From Candidatus Limnocylindria bacterium (GTDB lineage: Bacteria > Chloroflexota > Limnocylindria > QHBO01): DNA of 7,313 nt. The notes below the pieces were generated by a model, which ran no database searches, was not told the origin of the DNA, and saw only the letters and a list, made by a program, of their open reading frames with translations. Position 1 is the first letter of the stretch. The number at the start of each line of letters is the position of its first letter. Below are positions 1-5,800 of this stretch, one piece after another. The stretch spans positions 1 through 7,313 of the forward strand of contig JASLBU010000133.1 of the NCBI GenBank assembly GCA_030146365.1, written 5' to 3'. Both the position numbers and the translations under genes were made by a program.

Positions 1-1
1 G

Positions 2-1117
2 GTGGTCGGGCGCCATCGGAGCGACCACCTCCTCGGTCGTCTGGAGGCGAGGATGACGCGTGGCCTCCTCGGCGACGGCCGCGACCCGTTCCCGGGTCTC
101 CCGCACCAGGTCGGCCAGCTCGTCCGGTGTGGCGGCGCCGGTGGCGATGAGGCGCCGGGCGTTCCGCAGCAGAGGGTCCTCCGTCTCCACGGCCGCAATC
201 TCCTCGAGCGAGCGGTACGTGTGCTCCGCATCGCTGCCGGCGTGCCCCCACAGTCGAACCGTGCGCAGATGGAGGAAGGCCGGCTGCCGGCTGGTCCGGA
301 CGTGCTCCACGGCCTCACCGACCGTCTGCCACAGCTCGTCCAGCTCACCCTCCGCGTGGAGGTAGCGGAGGTGCGGCTGATTCCCGAACGTGGCGGCGAT
401 CCAGCCGTCTGGGGTGGGAACGCTGATCCCCGTGCCGTTGTCCTCGCACAGCAGGAGCAGCGGCATCGGCATCCCCATCCGGACGGCGTACCGCGCGGTG
501 TTGATGGCGGAGAGCGCGGTGGCGTGGTTCGCGCTGGCATCGCCGAACGAGCAGGCCACGATCGAATCGTCCGGCAGGCCGCTGGCGACGCCGACACGGC
601 GCGCGCGCGCCAGGCTGAATGCGAGGCCCATCGCCTTGGGCAGGTGGCTGGCGATGGTGCTGGTCTGCGGCGGAATCCAGAGCTGGCGGCTGCCCCACAC
701 CTTGTGCCGTCCCTGAGCGATCGGATCGTCGCTCGACGCGACGACGCCGAGCAACGTGTCCAGTACCGGCGTCGTGCCCGGCACCTGGCGCGCACGGGCC
801 ATCACGAACGCCCCGGATCGGTAGTGCAGGAAGGCCGGGTCCGTCGGTCGCAGGCGGGCGCCAACGACCGCGTTGTTCTCGTGGCCGGCCGAGCCGATGG
901 TGTAGAAGCTGCGGTCGGTCCGCTTCAGCGTCCGAGCGGCGACGTCCAGCTGTCGCGACGTCAGCTGGTCCTCGAACAGCGCCATGGCCGCTGCGGCCGT
1001 GAGCGAGGAGCCATCGGCGACGGCAGCGCCGGGCGCGAGCCGATGGCCCGCCGGCGAGGCGGTGGCGAGGGTCTGGTCGAGCTGCTGCTCGACGACGGCG
1101 ACGCGGTCCCAGGTCAT
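2..1117 (-). CDS. Thiamine-diphosphate-dependent 2-oxoacid dehydrogenase E1 component, alpha domain (3' end outside window)
   Basis: The 372 visible residues match the E1 alpha fold of pyruvate and branched-chain 2-oxoacid dehydrogenases, which decarboxylate a 2-oxoacid on thiamine diphosphate and pass the acyl group to a lipoyl E2. Visible landmarks are SAGHE (76-80), the HYRSGAF segment (98-104), the conserved SHLP histidine (H158), the cofactor motif running from GD (192-193) to EDNGTGISVP (225-234), and a GHAGSDAEHTYR loop (291-302) equivalent to the E1 phosphorylation loop. The usual GDG is GDA here, while the Asp and the terminal Asn are kept. The frame is still open at the edge, past the point where a separate alpha subunit would normally stop, so an alpha-beta (transketolase-like) fusion is likely but unseen. 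ATG 1117 is the only reasonable start before an in-frame stop near 1234. It has no clear Shine-Dalgarno sequence. The substrate cannot be assigned. Confidence 0.88.
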   Translation of the reverse strand, partial: MTWDRVAVVEQQLDQTLATASPAGHRLAPGAAVADGSSLTAAAAMALFEDQLTSRQLDVAARTLKRTDRSFYTIGSAGHENNAVVGARLRPTDPAFLHYRSGAFVMARARQVPGTTPVLDTLLGVVASSDDPIAQGRHKVWGSRQLWIPPQTSTIASHLPKAMGLAFSLARARRVGVASGLPDDSIVACSFGDASANHATALSAINTARYAVRMGMPMPLLLLCEDNGTGISVPTPDGWIAATFGNQPHLRYLHAEGELDELWQTVGEAVEHVRTSRQPAFLHLRTVRLWGHAGSDAEHTYRSLEEIAAVETEDPLLRNARRLIATGAATPDELADLVRETRERVAAVAEEATRHPRLQTTEEVVAPMAPDH

Positions 1118-1159
1118 GCGGTCGGCGGGGCTCGGGCTGGCGGGGTGGCAGGCCGCGCC

Positions 1160-1165
1160 ATGATA
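1160..1165 (-). promoter_or_regulatory. Possible -10 box upstream of the E1 gene
   Basis: The minus strand reads TATCAT, five of six matches to TATAAT, 42 nt upstream of the E1 start codon. No convincing -35 hexamer lies 16-18 bp further upstream. It could give E1 its own short-leader transcript, independent of the genes upstream. The short motif could be chance. Confidence 0.3.
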
Positions 1166-1178
1166 CCGCCGCCGACCG

Positions 1179-1307
1179 CTACCGGCGCCAGACGGGGAAG
1201 TCGCCGCCCCCCGATGCGGCCGCCACGACGGTGCTCATCAGCAGCTGGAGGACGAGGGCGGTGAGGGGCGACCAGACGAATGGCCGGGGGAGCGAGGGTC
1301 TACGCAT
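1179..1307 (-). CDS. Possible 42-residue small membrane or exported peptide
   Basis: This short frame starts with ATG preceded by GGAG at an 8-nt spacing, one of the clearer ribosome-binding sites in the window. The product begins MRRPSLPRP, continues with a hydrophobic stretch (about residues 10-31, containing LTALVLQLLMSTVVAAA) and ends with the polar tail GGGDFPVWRR. A basic N-terminus followed by a hydrophobic core and small residues looks like a signal peptide or a single transmembrane helix. It lies between the EamA gene and the E1 gene on the same strand, ending 61 nt before the E1 start. I do not recognise a family. It may be a real micro-protein, a leader peptide for the downstream gene, or a chance frame in GC-rich DNA. 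Confidence 0.35.
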   Translation of the reverse strand: MRRPSLPRPFVWSPLTALVLQLLMSTVVAAASGGGDFPVWRR

Positions 1308-1327
1308 CTGGTGGTCTCCGGCGGCGC

Positions 1328-1374
1328 GGCGCTCGGTCGATCGGCCGGCGCGGGCGCAGCCCTATCCGAGCGCC
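1328..1374. repeat. 9-bp perfect inverted repeat (hairpin-forming) downstream of the EamA gene
   Basis: GGCGCTCGG (1328-1336) is the exact reverse complement of CCGAGCGCC (1366-1374). Three more outer pairs form after one mismatch, and the loop is 29 nt and GC-rich. It begins 28 nt past the EamA stop. It could be a U-tract-less terminator or RNA stabiliser for EamA, or leader structure for the small gene downstream. No T-run follows on the minus strand, so a canonical intrinsic terminator is not supported. Confidence 0.5.
1361..1366 (-). promoter_or_regulatory. Possible -10 box for the 42-residue gene and possibly E1
   Basis: The minus strand reads TCGGATAGGGCT here, with GATAGG as a weak -10 candidate. 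It lies 14 nt downstream of the triple 11-bp repeat, where a -10 would sit at an activator-dependent promoter lacking a -35. The octamer TCGGATAG recurs in the same orientation upstream of the glycosyltransferase (5719-5726). Sequence match alone is poor. Confidence 0.22.
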
Positions 1375-1379
1375 TCGCG

Positions 1380-1412
1380 CTTACCGCCGCCTTACCGCTG
1401 GCTTACTGACCG
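1380..1412. repeat. Three tandem direct repeats with an 11-bp period (CTTACYG), candidate regulator site
   Basis: CTTACCGCCGC (1380-1390), CTTACCGCTGG (1391-1401) and CTTACTGACCG (1402-1412) form an exact 11-bp register, with the CTTAC core identical in all three. The third copy covers the stop codon of the EamA gene. Tandem direct repeats at about one helical turn are typical of OmpR/PhoB-family response-regulator sites. The site lies 73 nt upstream of the 42-residue frame on the minus strand. No response regulator is encoded in the window, so the binding protein is unknown. Confidence 0.4.
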
Positions 1413-2239
1413 CCGATCGAGATCAGCACCACGCCGAGCAGCGCCAGCAGCACCCCTGCCTGCCCGAGGCGTGGCAGCCGTTCGCCGAGCACGACGCGAG
1501 CGAGCAGCATCGTCACGATCGGGTAGAGGCCGGTCAGCGCTGCGGCGAGGCCGATGGGGAGGTCGTCACGCGCGACGACGTACAGGGCGTTGCCGCCCAC
1601 GTCGAGCAGTCCCGCGATGGCCACGATCCGTACCGGGAAACGTCCCACGTCGACGCGGCCGACGGCGATGAGGGCCGCGATGCCCGCGGAGGCGGACCGG
1701 CTGAATACCAGCGCCCACAGCGGATCACCGTTGCGAGCCGCGAGGTCGATCAGCACGTACCACGCCCCGAAGCCGACGGCCGCCAGGCCCGCGAGGAGGA
1801 GCGCCTGCCGGCCGAGCTCGCTCCGCGACGCTCCGCTGGCCGCCACGGCGGCGGCTGCGGCGCACCCGACGCCGACCAGCTGGAGCGGCGCGACCCTGGC
1901 GCCGAGCAGCGCCCCCACGACGAGCGGGATGGCCAGGGACCCGGCACCGCTCAGCGCGGTGACCAGGCCCATGGTCCCCACCGACATGCCGCGGTACAGG
2001 GCCGCGAGGCCCAGCGCGCCGGCGAGCCCGGCCGCCAGACCGAGCAGCATGCCGTCGAGGGGGGGCATCGGCGGCTGGAAGAGAAGCGCAGCGGCAAGCA
2101 GCGCCACCAGCCCGATGCCGTGAGCCCCGGCGACCACGGCGAGGGCCCCGGCACGACGAGCCGCAACCGCGCCCGCGAAGTCGCCGGCGCCGAAGGACAC
2201 GGCGGAGAGGATGCCGGCCGGCACCCCGGGACTGATCAT
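1403..2239 (-). CDS. EamA/DMT-superfamily transporter
   Basis: This encodes a 278-residue, strongly hydrophobic integral membrane protein, the usual size of a two-repeat, ten-helix EamA (drug/metabolite transporter) protein. The N-terminal repeat starts with AVSFGAGDFAGAVAARRAG. Later landmarks are ALYRGMSVGTMGLVTALSGAG and, at the end of the second repeat, TGLYPIVTMLLARVVLGERL followed by a final helix GVLLALLGVVLISIGG, all typical of the family. These proteins export or import small metabolites such as amino acids, but the substrate cannot be read from sequence. ATG 2239 is chosen because the frame further upstream is low-complexity and not conserved-looking, and because a TACGAT box lies 8 nt upstream, which would give an almost leaderless transcript. 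It is divergent from the DUF3352 gene and upstream of E1 on the same strand. Confidence 0.88.
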   Translation of the reverse strand: MISPGVPAGILSAVSFGAGDFAGAVAARRAGALAVVAGAHGIGLVALLAAALLFQPPMPPLDGMLLGLAAGLAGALGLAALYRGMSVGTMGLVTALSGAGSLAIPLVVGALLGARVAPLQLVGVGCAAAAAVAASGASRSELGRQALLLAGLAAVGFGAWYVLIDLAARNGDPLWALVFSRSASAGIAALIAVGRVDVGRFPVRIVAIAGLLDVGGNALYVVARDDLPIGLAAALTGLYPIVTMLLARVVLGERLPRLGQAGVLLALLGVVLISIGGQ

Positions 2240-2372
2240 GCGCGGGGATCGTAGCGGCCGCCCGTGGTGGGAAGCGCGACTGACTCGATCGTCCCGGTGC
2301 AGCCCCTGGACCGTCGTCGTAGGCTTGCGCCGTACCCCGGCTGCCGAGGTCCGGGCCCAAGGGGAGAACATC
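2240..2372. promoter_or_regulatory. Divergent intergenic region between EamA and DUF3352 genes
   Basis: This 133-nt spacer must hold promoters for both flanking genes. On the minus strand TACGAT (2248-2253, four of six to TATAAT) sits 8 nt before the EamA start. On the plus strand TAGGCT (2320-2325) fits a loose TANNNT -10 for DUF3352. Neither has a convincing -35. No strong inverted repeat was seen. Confidence 0.35.
2359..2366 (+). promoter_or_regulatory. Shine-Dalgarno site that fixes the DUF3352 start
   Basis: AAGGGGAG is a strong ribosome-binding site, 6 nt before GTG 2373. It decides the start in a frame that is open far upstream into the transporter gene. Confidence 0.75.
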
Positions 2373-4133
2373 GTGACTGCCACCACTCAGGCCGCCCCGG
2401 GAATCGGTGGCTGGCACGCGCTCGTCATCGGCTCGGTGACCGTCCTCGCGGTCGGAGGAGGAATCGCCGCCGGCAGCTTCCTGATGAACGATCGCGACGC
2501 GGGAACTGGTGCCGCGGCCGGCTACGTGCCGGCTGACGCCCCGTTCTATCTCGAGTGGCGGCTCGACCCGTCGGCGGAGCAGGACGCCGCGCTCCGGGAG
2601 CTGCTGGTCCGGTTTCCTCCGATCGAGGGAGTGGACCTGGAGCGTCCCCTGTACGACCAGCTTGGCGAGGTGATCGACGAGCAGCTGGCACAGCACGACG
2701 AGGTGGACGTCACCTGGTCCGGCGACGTCGCGACATGGTTCGACGGCTCACTCGCGTTCGCCGTCACCGAGATCGACCTCGCGGCGATGGCCGAGCCGAC
2801 CGATCCGATGGCCGAGCCCCCGATGCCGGGCATGCTCCTGGTGGCGGGGGTCACCGATCCGGATGCCGCACGCGCCTTCGTCGACAAGGTCGTCGCAGAG
2901 GCCGAGGCACAGGGCGGTGCCACGACGACCACCGAGCACCGCGGCATCACCATCCGGGAGGCGACTGACGGTGAGGGCGCCTTTGCCGTCACGGACACCG
3001 CCATCCTGGCGGCACCCGACGCCGCCTCGATCCAGGCGGCCATCGATACCGCCGAGGCGGGCGACGGCGGGCTGGTCGGGACCGACGAGGTGGCGGCCAT
3101 GGTAGCCGCGCTCCCGAGCGACTGGATCGGGTTCGCCGTCTACGACCTCACCGAGATCATGGCGGCCACGATGACCCAGGCGGAGGCCGAGGATGCCGCG
3201 ATGGCCGGCGCGATGCGGGAGCTGATCACGCATCAGCCGATGCGCGGCGCGATGGCGATCACCGCCGGCGGGGACCGGATCGCGATGGACAGCGTCACGC
3301 CGCAGCCGACCGGGCCGTTCGCAGTCGAGAACGCCGACCGAGGGCTGGCCTCCGAGGTGCCCGGCGACGTGCTGTTCTACAGCGAGAGCGGCAACATCGG
3401 CGAGGCGCTCTCGGCCGTCCTCGCCACGGTGAAGCAGGCGGCGGCCGCGGATCCCGCCGCCGCGGAGCAGATCGACATGGCGGAGGCGGCGCTCGGGGCC
3501 GACCTCGAGGAGCTCGGCGCGTGGATCGACGACGGCGCGATCGTGGCCGGCTGGGATGGGGTCGCGGCGTACGGCGGCCTGCTCCTCGTCCCGAACGACG
3601 TGGACGCCGCCGAGCGCCGGCTGTCGCAGCTGTCCACCTTCGCCGGCCTCGCGGCCATGGACCCGGCATCCGGCGTCACCGTCTCGGAGCGCGACGTGGC
3701 GGGCACGACGGTCACGACCATCGAATGGGCGGATGCGAACGCGATGACGGAGGGCATGCCCGGGGTGCCGACGGGTATCACCGTGGAGCTGGCCGTCACC
3801 GATGACCGCGCGATCATCGGCCTGGGCGATGCGTTCGTGGAGCTGGTCCTGGACGGTGGTTCTGATGGGACCCTGGCGGAGGAGCCGCGCTACGCGGACG
3901 CGGTCGACGATCTCGGCGGCGTGACCAACGCCGGCGTGGCGTGGATGGACATCCGTGGAGCGCGCGAGGCGCTCGAGGCGGCGTTCGGCCCGATGCTCAC
4001 CTTCGTCGATCCGGACGGCGTGTACGAGACCGATGTCAAGCCCTGGCTGCTGCCACTGGACCGAGGCGTCACCGTGACCATGCTGGAAGGTGAGCTGCTC
4101 GTGCAGCGCGCCGCTCTCTTCATCGGGGAGTGA
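2373..4133 (+). CDS. Membrane-anchored DUF3352 domain protein
   Basis: This 586-residue protein begins at GTG behind a strong ribosome-binding site. A short polar N-terminus is followed by one hydrophobic helix (about 15-38, WHALVIGSVTVLAVGGGIAAG). A small-residue linker leads to YVPADAPFYLEWRLDPS (from about 51), the characteristic opening of DUF3352. The large remainder is acidic, soluble and probably extracytoplasmic, with alternating beta-rich segments and helices and no catalytic motif I recognise. It is methionine-rich in two places: four Met in 139-154, including a tandem MAEP, and six Met in 263-294 falling as three i/i+4 pairs. The DUF3352 function is not known to me; similarity suggests a surface protein. 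The downstream cupin gene overlaps its stop codon, implying co-transcription. Confidence 0.85.
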   Translation: MTATTQAAPGIGGWHALVIGSVTVLAVGGGIAAGSFLMNDRDAGTGAAAGYVPADAPFYLEWRLDPSAEQDAALRELLVRFPPIEGVDLERPLYDQLGEVIDEQLAQHDEVDVTWSGDVATWFDGSLAFAVTEIDLAAMAEPTDPMAEPPMPGMLLVAGVTDPDAARAFVDKVVAEAEAQGGATTTTEHRGITIREATDGEGAFAVTDTAILAAPDAASIQAAIDTAEAGDGGLVGTDEVAAMVAALPSDWIGFAVYDLTEIMAATMTQAEAEDAAMAGAMRELITHQPMRGAMAITAGGDRIAMDSVTPQPTGPFAVENADRGLASEVPGDVLFYSESGNIGEALSAVLATVKQAAAADPAAAEQIDMAEAALGADLEELGAWIDDGAIVAGWDGVAAYGGLLLVPNDVDAAERRLSQLSTFAGLAAMDPASGVTVSERDVAGTTVTTIEWADANAMTEGMPGVPTGITVELAVTDDRAIIGLGDAFVELVLDGGSDGTLAEEPRYADAVDDLGGVTNAGVAWMDIRGAREALEAAFGPMLTFVDPDGVYETDVKPWLLPLDRGVTVTMLEGELLVQRAALFIGE

Positions 4134-4447
4134 TCCTGCCCGCACCGCTCGAGCCGCTGCCCGGCGAGCCGTCGCCGGGCGTGGGGGCCGCGGCTGCGCG
4201 GCTTCGGGCCGCGGGCGTGGAGGCGGTGACGTGGGGGAACGGCCGGCAGGAGCGCTACCCGGCCCACGAGCATCGCACGACCAAGCTGCTGGTCTGTGCC
4301 GAAGGCTCGATCACCTTCCTGGTGGGCGTCGGGAAGACGCCCGTGGAGCTGGGTCCCGGAGACGGCTTCGTGCTGCCGGCCGGGACGCTCCACGCCGCCG
4401 TCGTCGGGCCTCGGGGCTGCACGTGCCTCGAGGGCCACCGCCCCTAG
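4130..4447 (+). CDS. Small single-domain cupin protein
   Basis: This 105-residue protein is a minimal cupin barrel. Motif 1 is RYPAHEHRTTKLLVCAEGSI (42-61), with metal-ligand candidates H46 and H48, but Lys52 replaces the usual Glu. Motif 2 is GPGDGFVLPAGTLHAAVVGP (75-94), with H88 as the third histidine ligand. It ends CTCLEGHRP. The Lys-for-Glu change occurs in a subgroup with HPY-x-K-type motifs, so metal binding is plausible but not certain. The GTG start overlaps the DUF3352 stop (GTGA), suggesting translational coupling. No separate ribosome site at normal spacing is visible, and in-frame GTG codons at residues 18 and 30 are alternatives. Its stop shares a CTAG with the convergent gene. 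Substrate and reaction are unknown. Confidence 0.8.
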   Translation: MILPAPLEPLPGEPSPGVGAAAARLRAAGVEAVTWGNGRQERYPAHEHRTTKLLVCAEGSITFLVGVGKTPVELGPGDGFVLPAGTLHAAVVGPRGCTCLEGHRP

Positions 4448-4740
4448 CGGCGCTCGATCGACCGGGCAGCGAGGCGGGCCGCCTCCTCGTACCTGTTGTC
4501 GGCGTACCAGCGCCTGCCACGCCGGCGCGCCTGCAGCGACTCGGCGGCGTACAGCAGCGGGAACCGCAAGCCGTGGCGGCGCCACTGACGGACATGCTCC
4601 AGCTCATGGGCGAGCTCGGCCTGGCTCATCGGCCGCCAGGCGAAGATGTGTTCGCCAAGCGTGATCGCGAGCCAGTTGCGCAGGATGAGCCCCCCAGGCC
4701 GCCGCAGCCACGGCCACACGTGAACCCGGGGCCTGGTCAA
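4444..4740 (-). CDS. Small HExxH-motif protein, putative zinc metallopeptidase-like
   Basis: This 98-residue protein contains AHELEHVRQWRRHG (44-57), in which H45, E46 and H49 form a classic HExxH zinc site. About 35 residues later comes WYADNRYEEAARLAA (78-92), whose glutamates (E85 or E86) could supply a third ligand. The HELxHVRQ...DNxxExxA layout resembles small DUF4157/SprT-like putative peptidases, many of which have no proven activity. No signal peptide or clear transmembrane helix is seen. The chosen start is TTG 4740, which overlaps the glycosyltransferase TGA as TTGA and suggests coupled translation. An in-frame GTG at residue 8 is an alternative. The gene is convergent with the cupin gene. 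Confidence 0.72.
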   Translation of the reverse strand: MTRPRVHVWPWLRRPGGLILRNWLAITLGEHIFAWRPMSQAELAHELEHVRQWRRHGLRFPLLYAAESLQARRRGRRWYADNRYEEAARLAARSIERR

Positions 4741-5651
4741 CGCGACCGGTTCGCAAGCAGCAGTTCCGGCCGGCCACCCCAGTGGTCGAGGAACCGGTAG
4801 AAATTCCTCCTGCTGAGCCGATCGCGCTCCTCCTCGGGCAACGAGCTGTAGCCGCGGTGCTCGTGGCGCTCGAATGGCAATGGCTCAGTCCGCACCGCCC
4901 GCCAGCCGGCGTCGCGGACGGCGAAGCTGAAGTCGAGATCCGCGTTGCGGTAGAACCGGAAGCGCCGGTCGAAGCCACCCACCGTGCGAAGCGCCTCGCG
5001 ACGAACGGCGAGACAGTACCCCTCGATCGCGTCGACCTCACCCGCCGGCGCATCCTCGAACTCGCGCGCGTCGCGACTCGTGACGCCCCAGCCCCCGGCG
5101 ATGCCGACCGATGGGTCGTCGAAGGCTGCCAGCAGTGGCGTCGCGAAGTCCCCCGTGGGCTCGAGTGACGCGTCCAGTATGACGGTCACCTCGCCACGCG
5201 ACCGCATGAAGCCGAGCGTTCGGGCGTCGGCCCAGCCCAGCCGTCCGTCGGTGGGCACCGTCTCCGGCGCGATCGGCGCTGCGGCCAGTGCGGCGGACAG
5301 GTCACCCTCCGGTGCGTTCGCGACCACGACCAGCTCCCAGCTGACCGGCGGTGGGTGCGCCGCCAATCCCGCCACCAGGCGAGCCAGATCCGTCAGGTGC
5401 TCGTCCGCGGTCACCTGGACTGACAGTCGGAGACTCGCCGGTTCCGCCAGCAGGGAGGGGAGCTCGACGACACGGTCCGGTGGCAGCATCGGGCGCGCGG
5501 TGGAGCCGGAGGATCCGTCCTGCACCTCCCAGCCGAGGGCGGCAAGCTCGTCGCGCAGCGCATCGGCCCGAGCCCAGTCTCGCTGATCTCGTGCCGCTCG
5601 ACGCGCGTCGAGCAGCCGGCGAACATCGTCGGGCGGACCGTCGGGAGCCAT
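4737..5651 (-). CDS. Family-2-like glycosyltransferase with N-terminal cysteinyl-tRNA synthetase tail-like segment
   Basis: This 304-residue protein has two parts. Residues about 8-52 (VRRLLDARRAARDQRDWARA, then DALRDELAALGWEVQDGSSG) resemble the helical hairpin and final strand at the extreme C-terminus of cysteinyl-tRNA synthetase. Residues about 75-265 form a GT-A-like glycosyltransferase: WELVVVAN (105-112), GWADARTLGFMRSRGEVTVI (139-158), LDAS at 159-162 where DxD is expected, then DAIEGYCLAVRREALRTVGG (207-226) and NADLDFSFAVRDAGW (236-250), as in family-2 enzymes. The second Asp of DxD is Ser, so metal-sugar binding may be altered or lost. No transmembrane segment is visible, so it is probably cytoplasmic. 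ATG 5651 is the first start that includes the whole CysRS-like segment; the nearest ribosome-site-like AGAGG is about 14 nt upstream. Donor and acceptor are unknown. It overlaps the HExxH gene by four bases. Confidence 0.8.
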   Translation of the reverse strand: MAPDGPPDDVRRLLDARRAARDQRDWARADALRDELAALGWEVQDGSSGSTARPMLPPDRVVELPSLLAEPASLRLSVQVTADEHLTDLARLVAGLAAHPPPVSWELVVVANAPEGDLSAALAAAPIAPETVPTDGRLGWADARTLGFMRSRGEVTVILDASLEPTGDFATPLLAAFDDPSVGIAGGWGVTSRDAREFEDAPAGEVDAIEGYCLAVRREALRTVGGFDRRFRFYRNADLDFSFAVRDAGWRAVRTEPLPFERHEHRGYSSLPEEERDRLSRRNFYRFLDHWGGRPELLLANRSR

Positions 5652-5716
5652 GGCGAACCGGAAGTACCTCTGGCAATGGCCTGAACGTCCCGGGCGGGAA
5701 ATCGGCACCGCAACCT

Positions 5717-5726
5717 TACTATCCGA
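5717..5726. promoter_or_regulatory. Overlapping divergent -10 candidates between glycosyltransferase and HTH genes
   Basis: Plus-strand TACTAT (5717-5722) and minus-strand GATAGT (5718-5723) each match TATAAT at four of six positions and overlap in one short AT-richer patch of an otherwise GC-rich 149-nt spacer. They lie 78 nt before the HTH start and about 66 nt before the glycosyltransferase start. No good -35 was found for either direction. Confidence 0.35.
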
Positions 5727-5733
5727 CCACGAG

Positions 5734-5759
5734 CCGCACCTTCCGCACCTGCCCGGTGC
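5734..5759. promoter_or_regulatory. Candidate operator: CCGCACCTK tandem repeat plus GCACC-N5-GGTGC inverted repeat
   Basis: CCGCACCTT (5734-5742) is followed directly by CCGCACCTG (5743-5751). The second copy forms an inverted repeat, GCACC-N5-GGTGC (5745-5759). It lies just downstream of the overlapping -10 boxes and 41 nt before the HTH start, a sensible place for autoregulation by that protein. The match is short and GC-rich, so chance is possible. Confidence 0.25.
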
Positions 5760-5800
5760 AACGGCATCGTCAGTGCCCACACGGAGACAGAACGCAACCG

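Noticed and set aside
1114..1161. 15-residue minus-strand frame whose TGA overlaps the E1 ATG
   Set aside because: The peptide (MARPATPPARAPPTA) is low-complexity and has no ribosome site. Its own ATG overlaps the TATCAT box, so that promoter would not transcribe it.
2..1264. Long plus-strand open frame of about 420 residues
   Set aside because: It is antisense to the E1 gene, Arg/Gly-rich with no recognisable motif, and arises from GC-rich codon bias. The minus strand carries clear E1 motifs.
1280..2254. Plus-strand open frame of about 324 residues opposite the transporter
   Set aside because: It is extremely polar, with repeated His, Gln, Arg and Asp, as expected for the complement of a hydrophobic membrane protein gene.
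2211..2372. N-terminal extension of the DUF3352 frame
   Set aside because: It would overlap the divergent transporter gene and has no ribosome site, whereas GTG 2373 follows AAGGGGAG at 6 nt.
2748..4145. Minus-strand open frame of about 465 residues
   Set aside because: It is antisense to the DUF3352 gene, His/Arg-rich and low in hydrophobic structure. The plus strand has the ribosome site, membrane anchor and DUF3352 opening.
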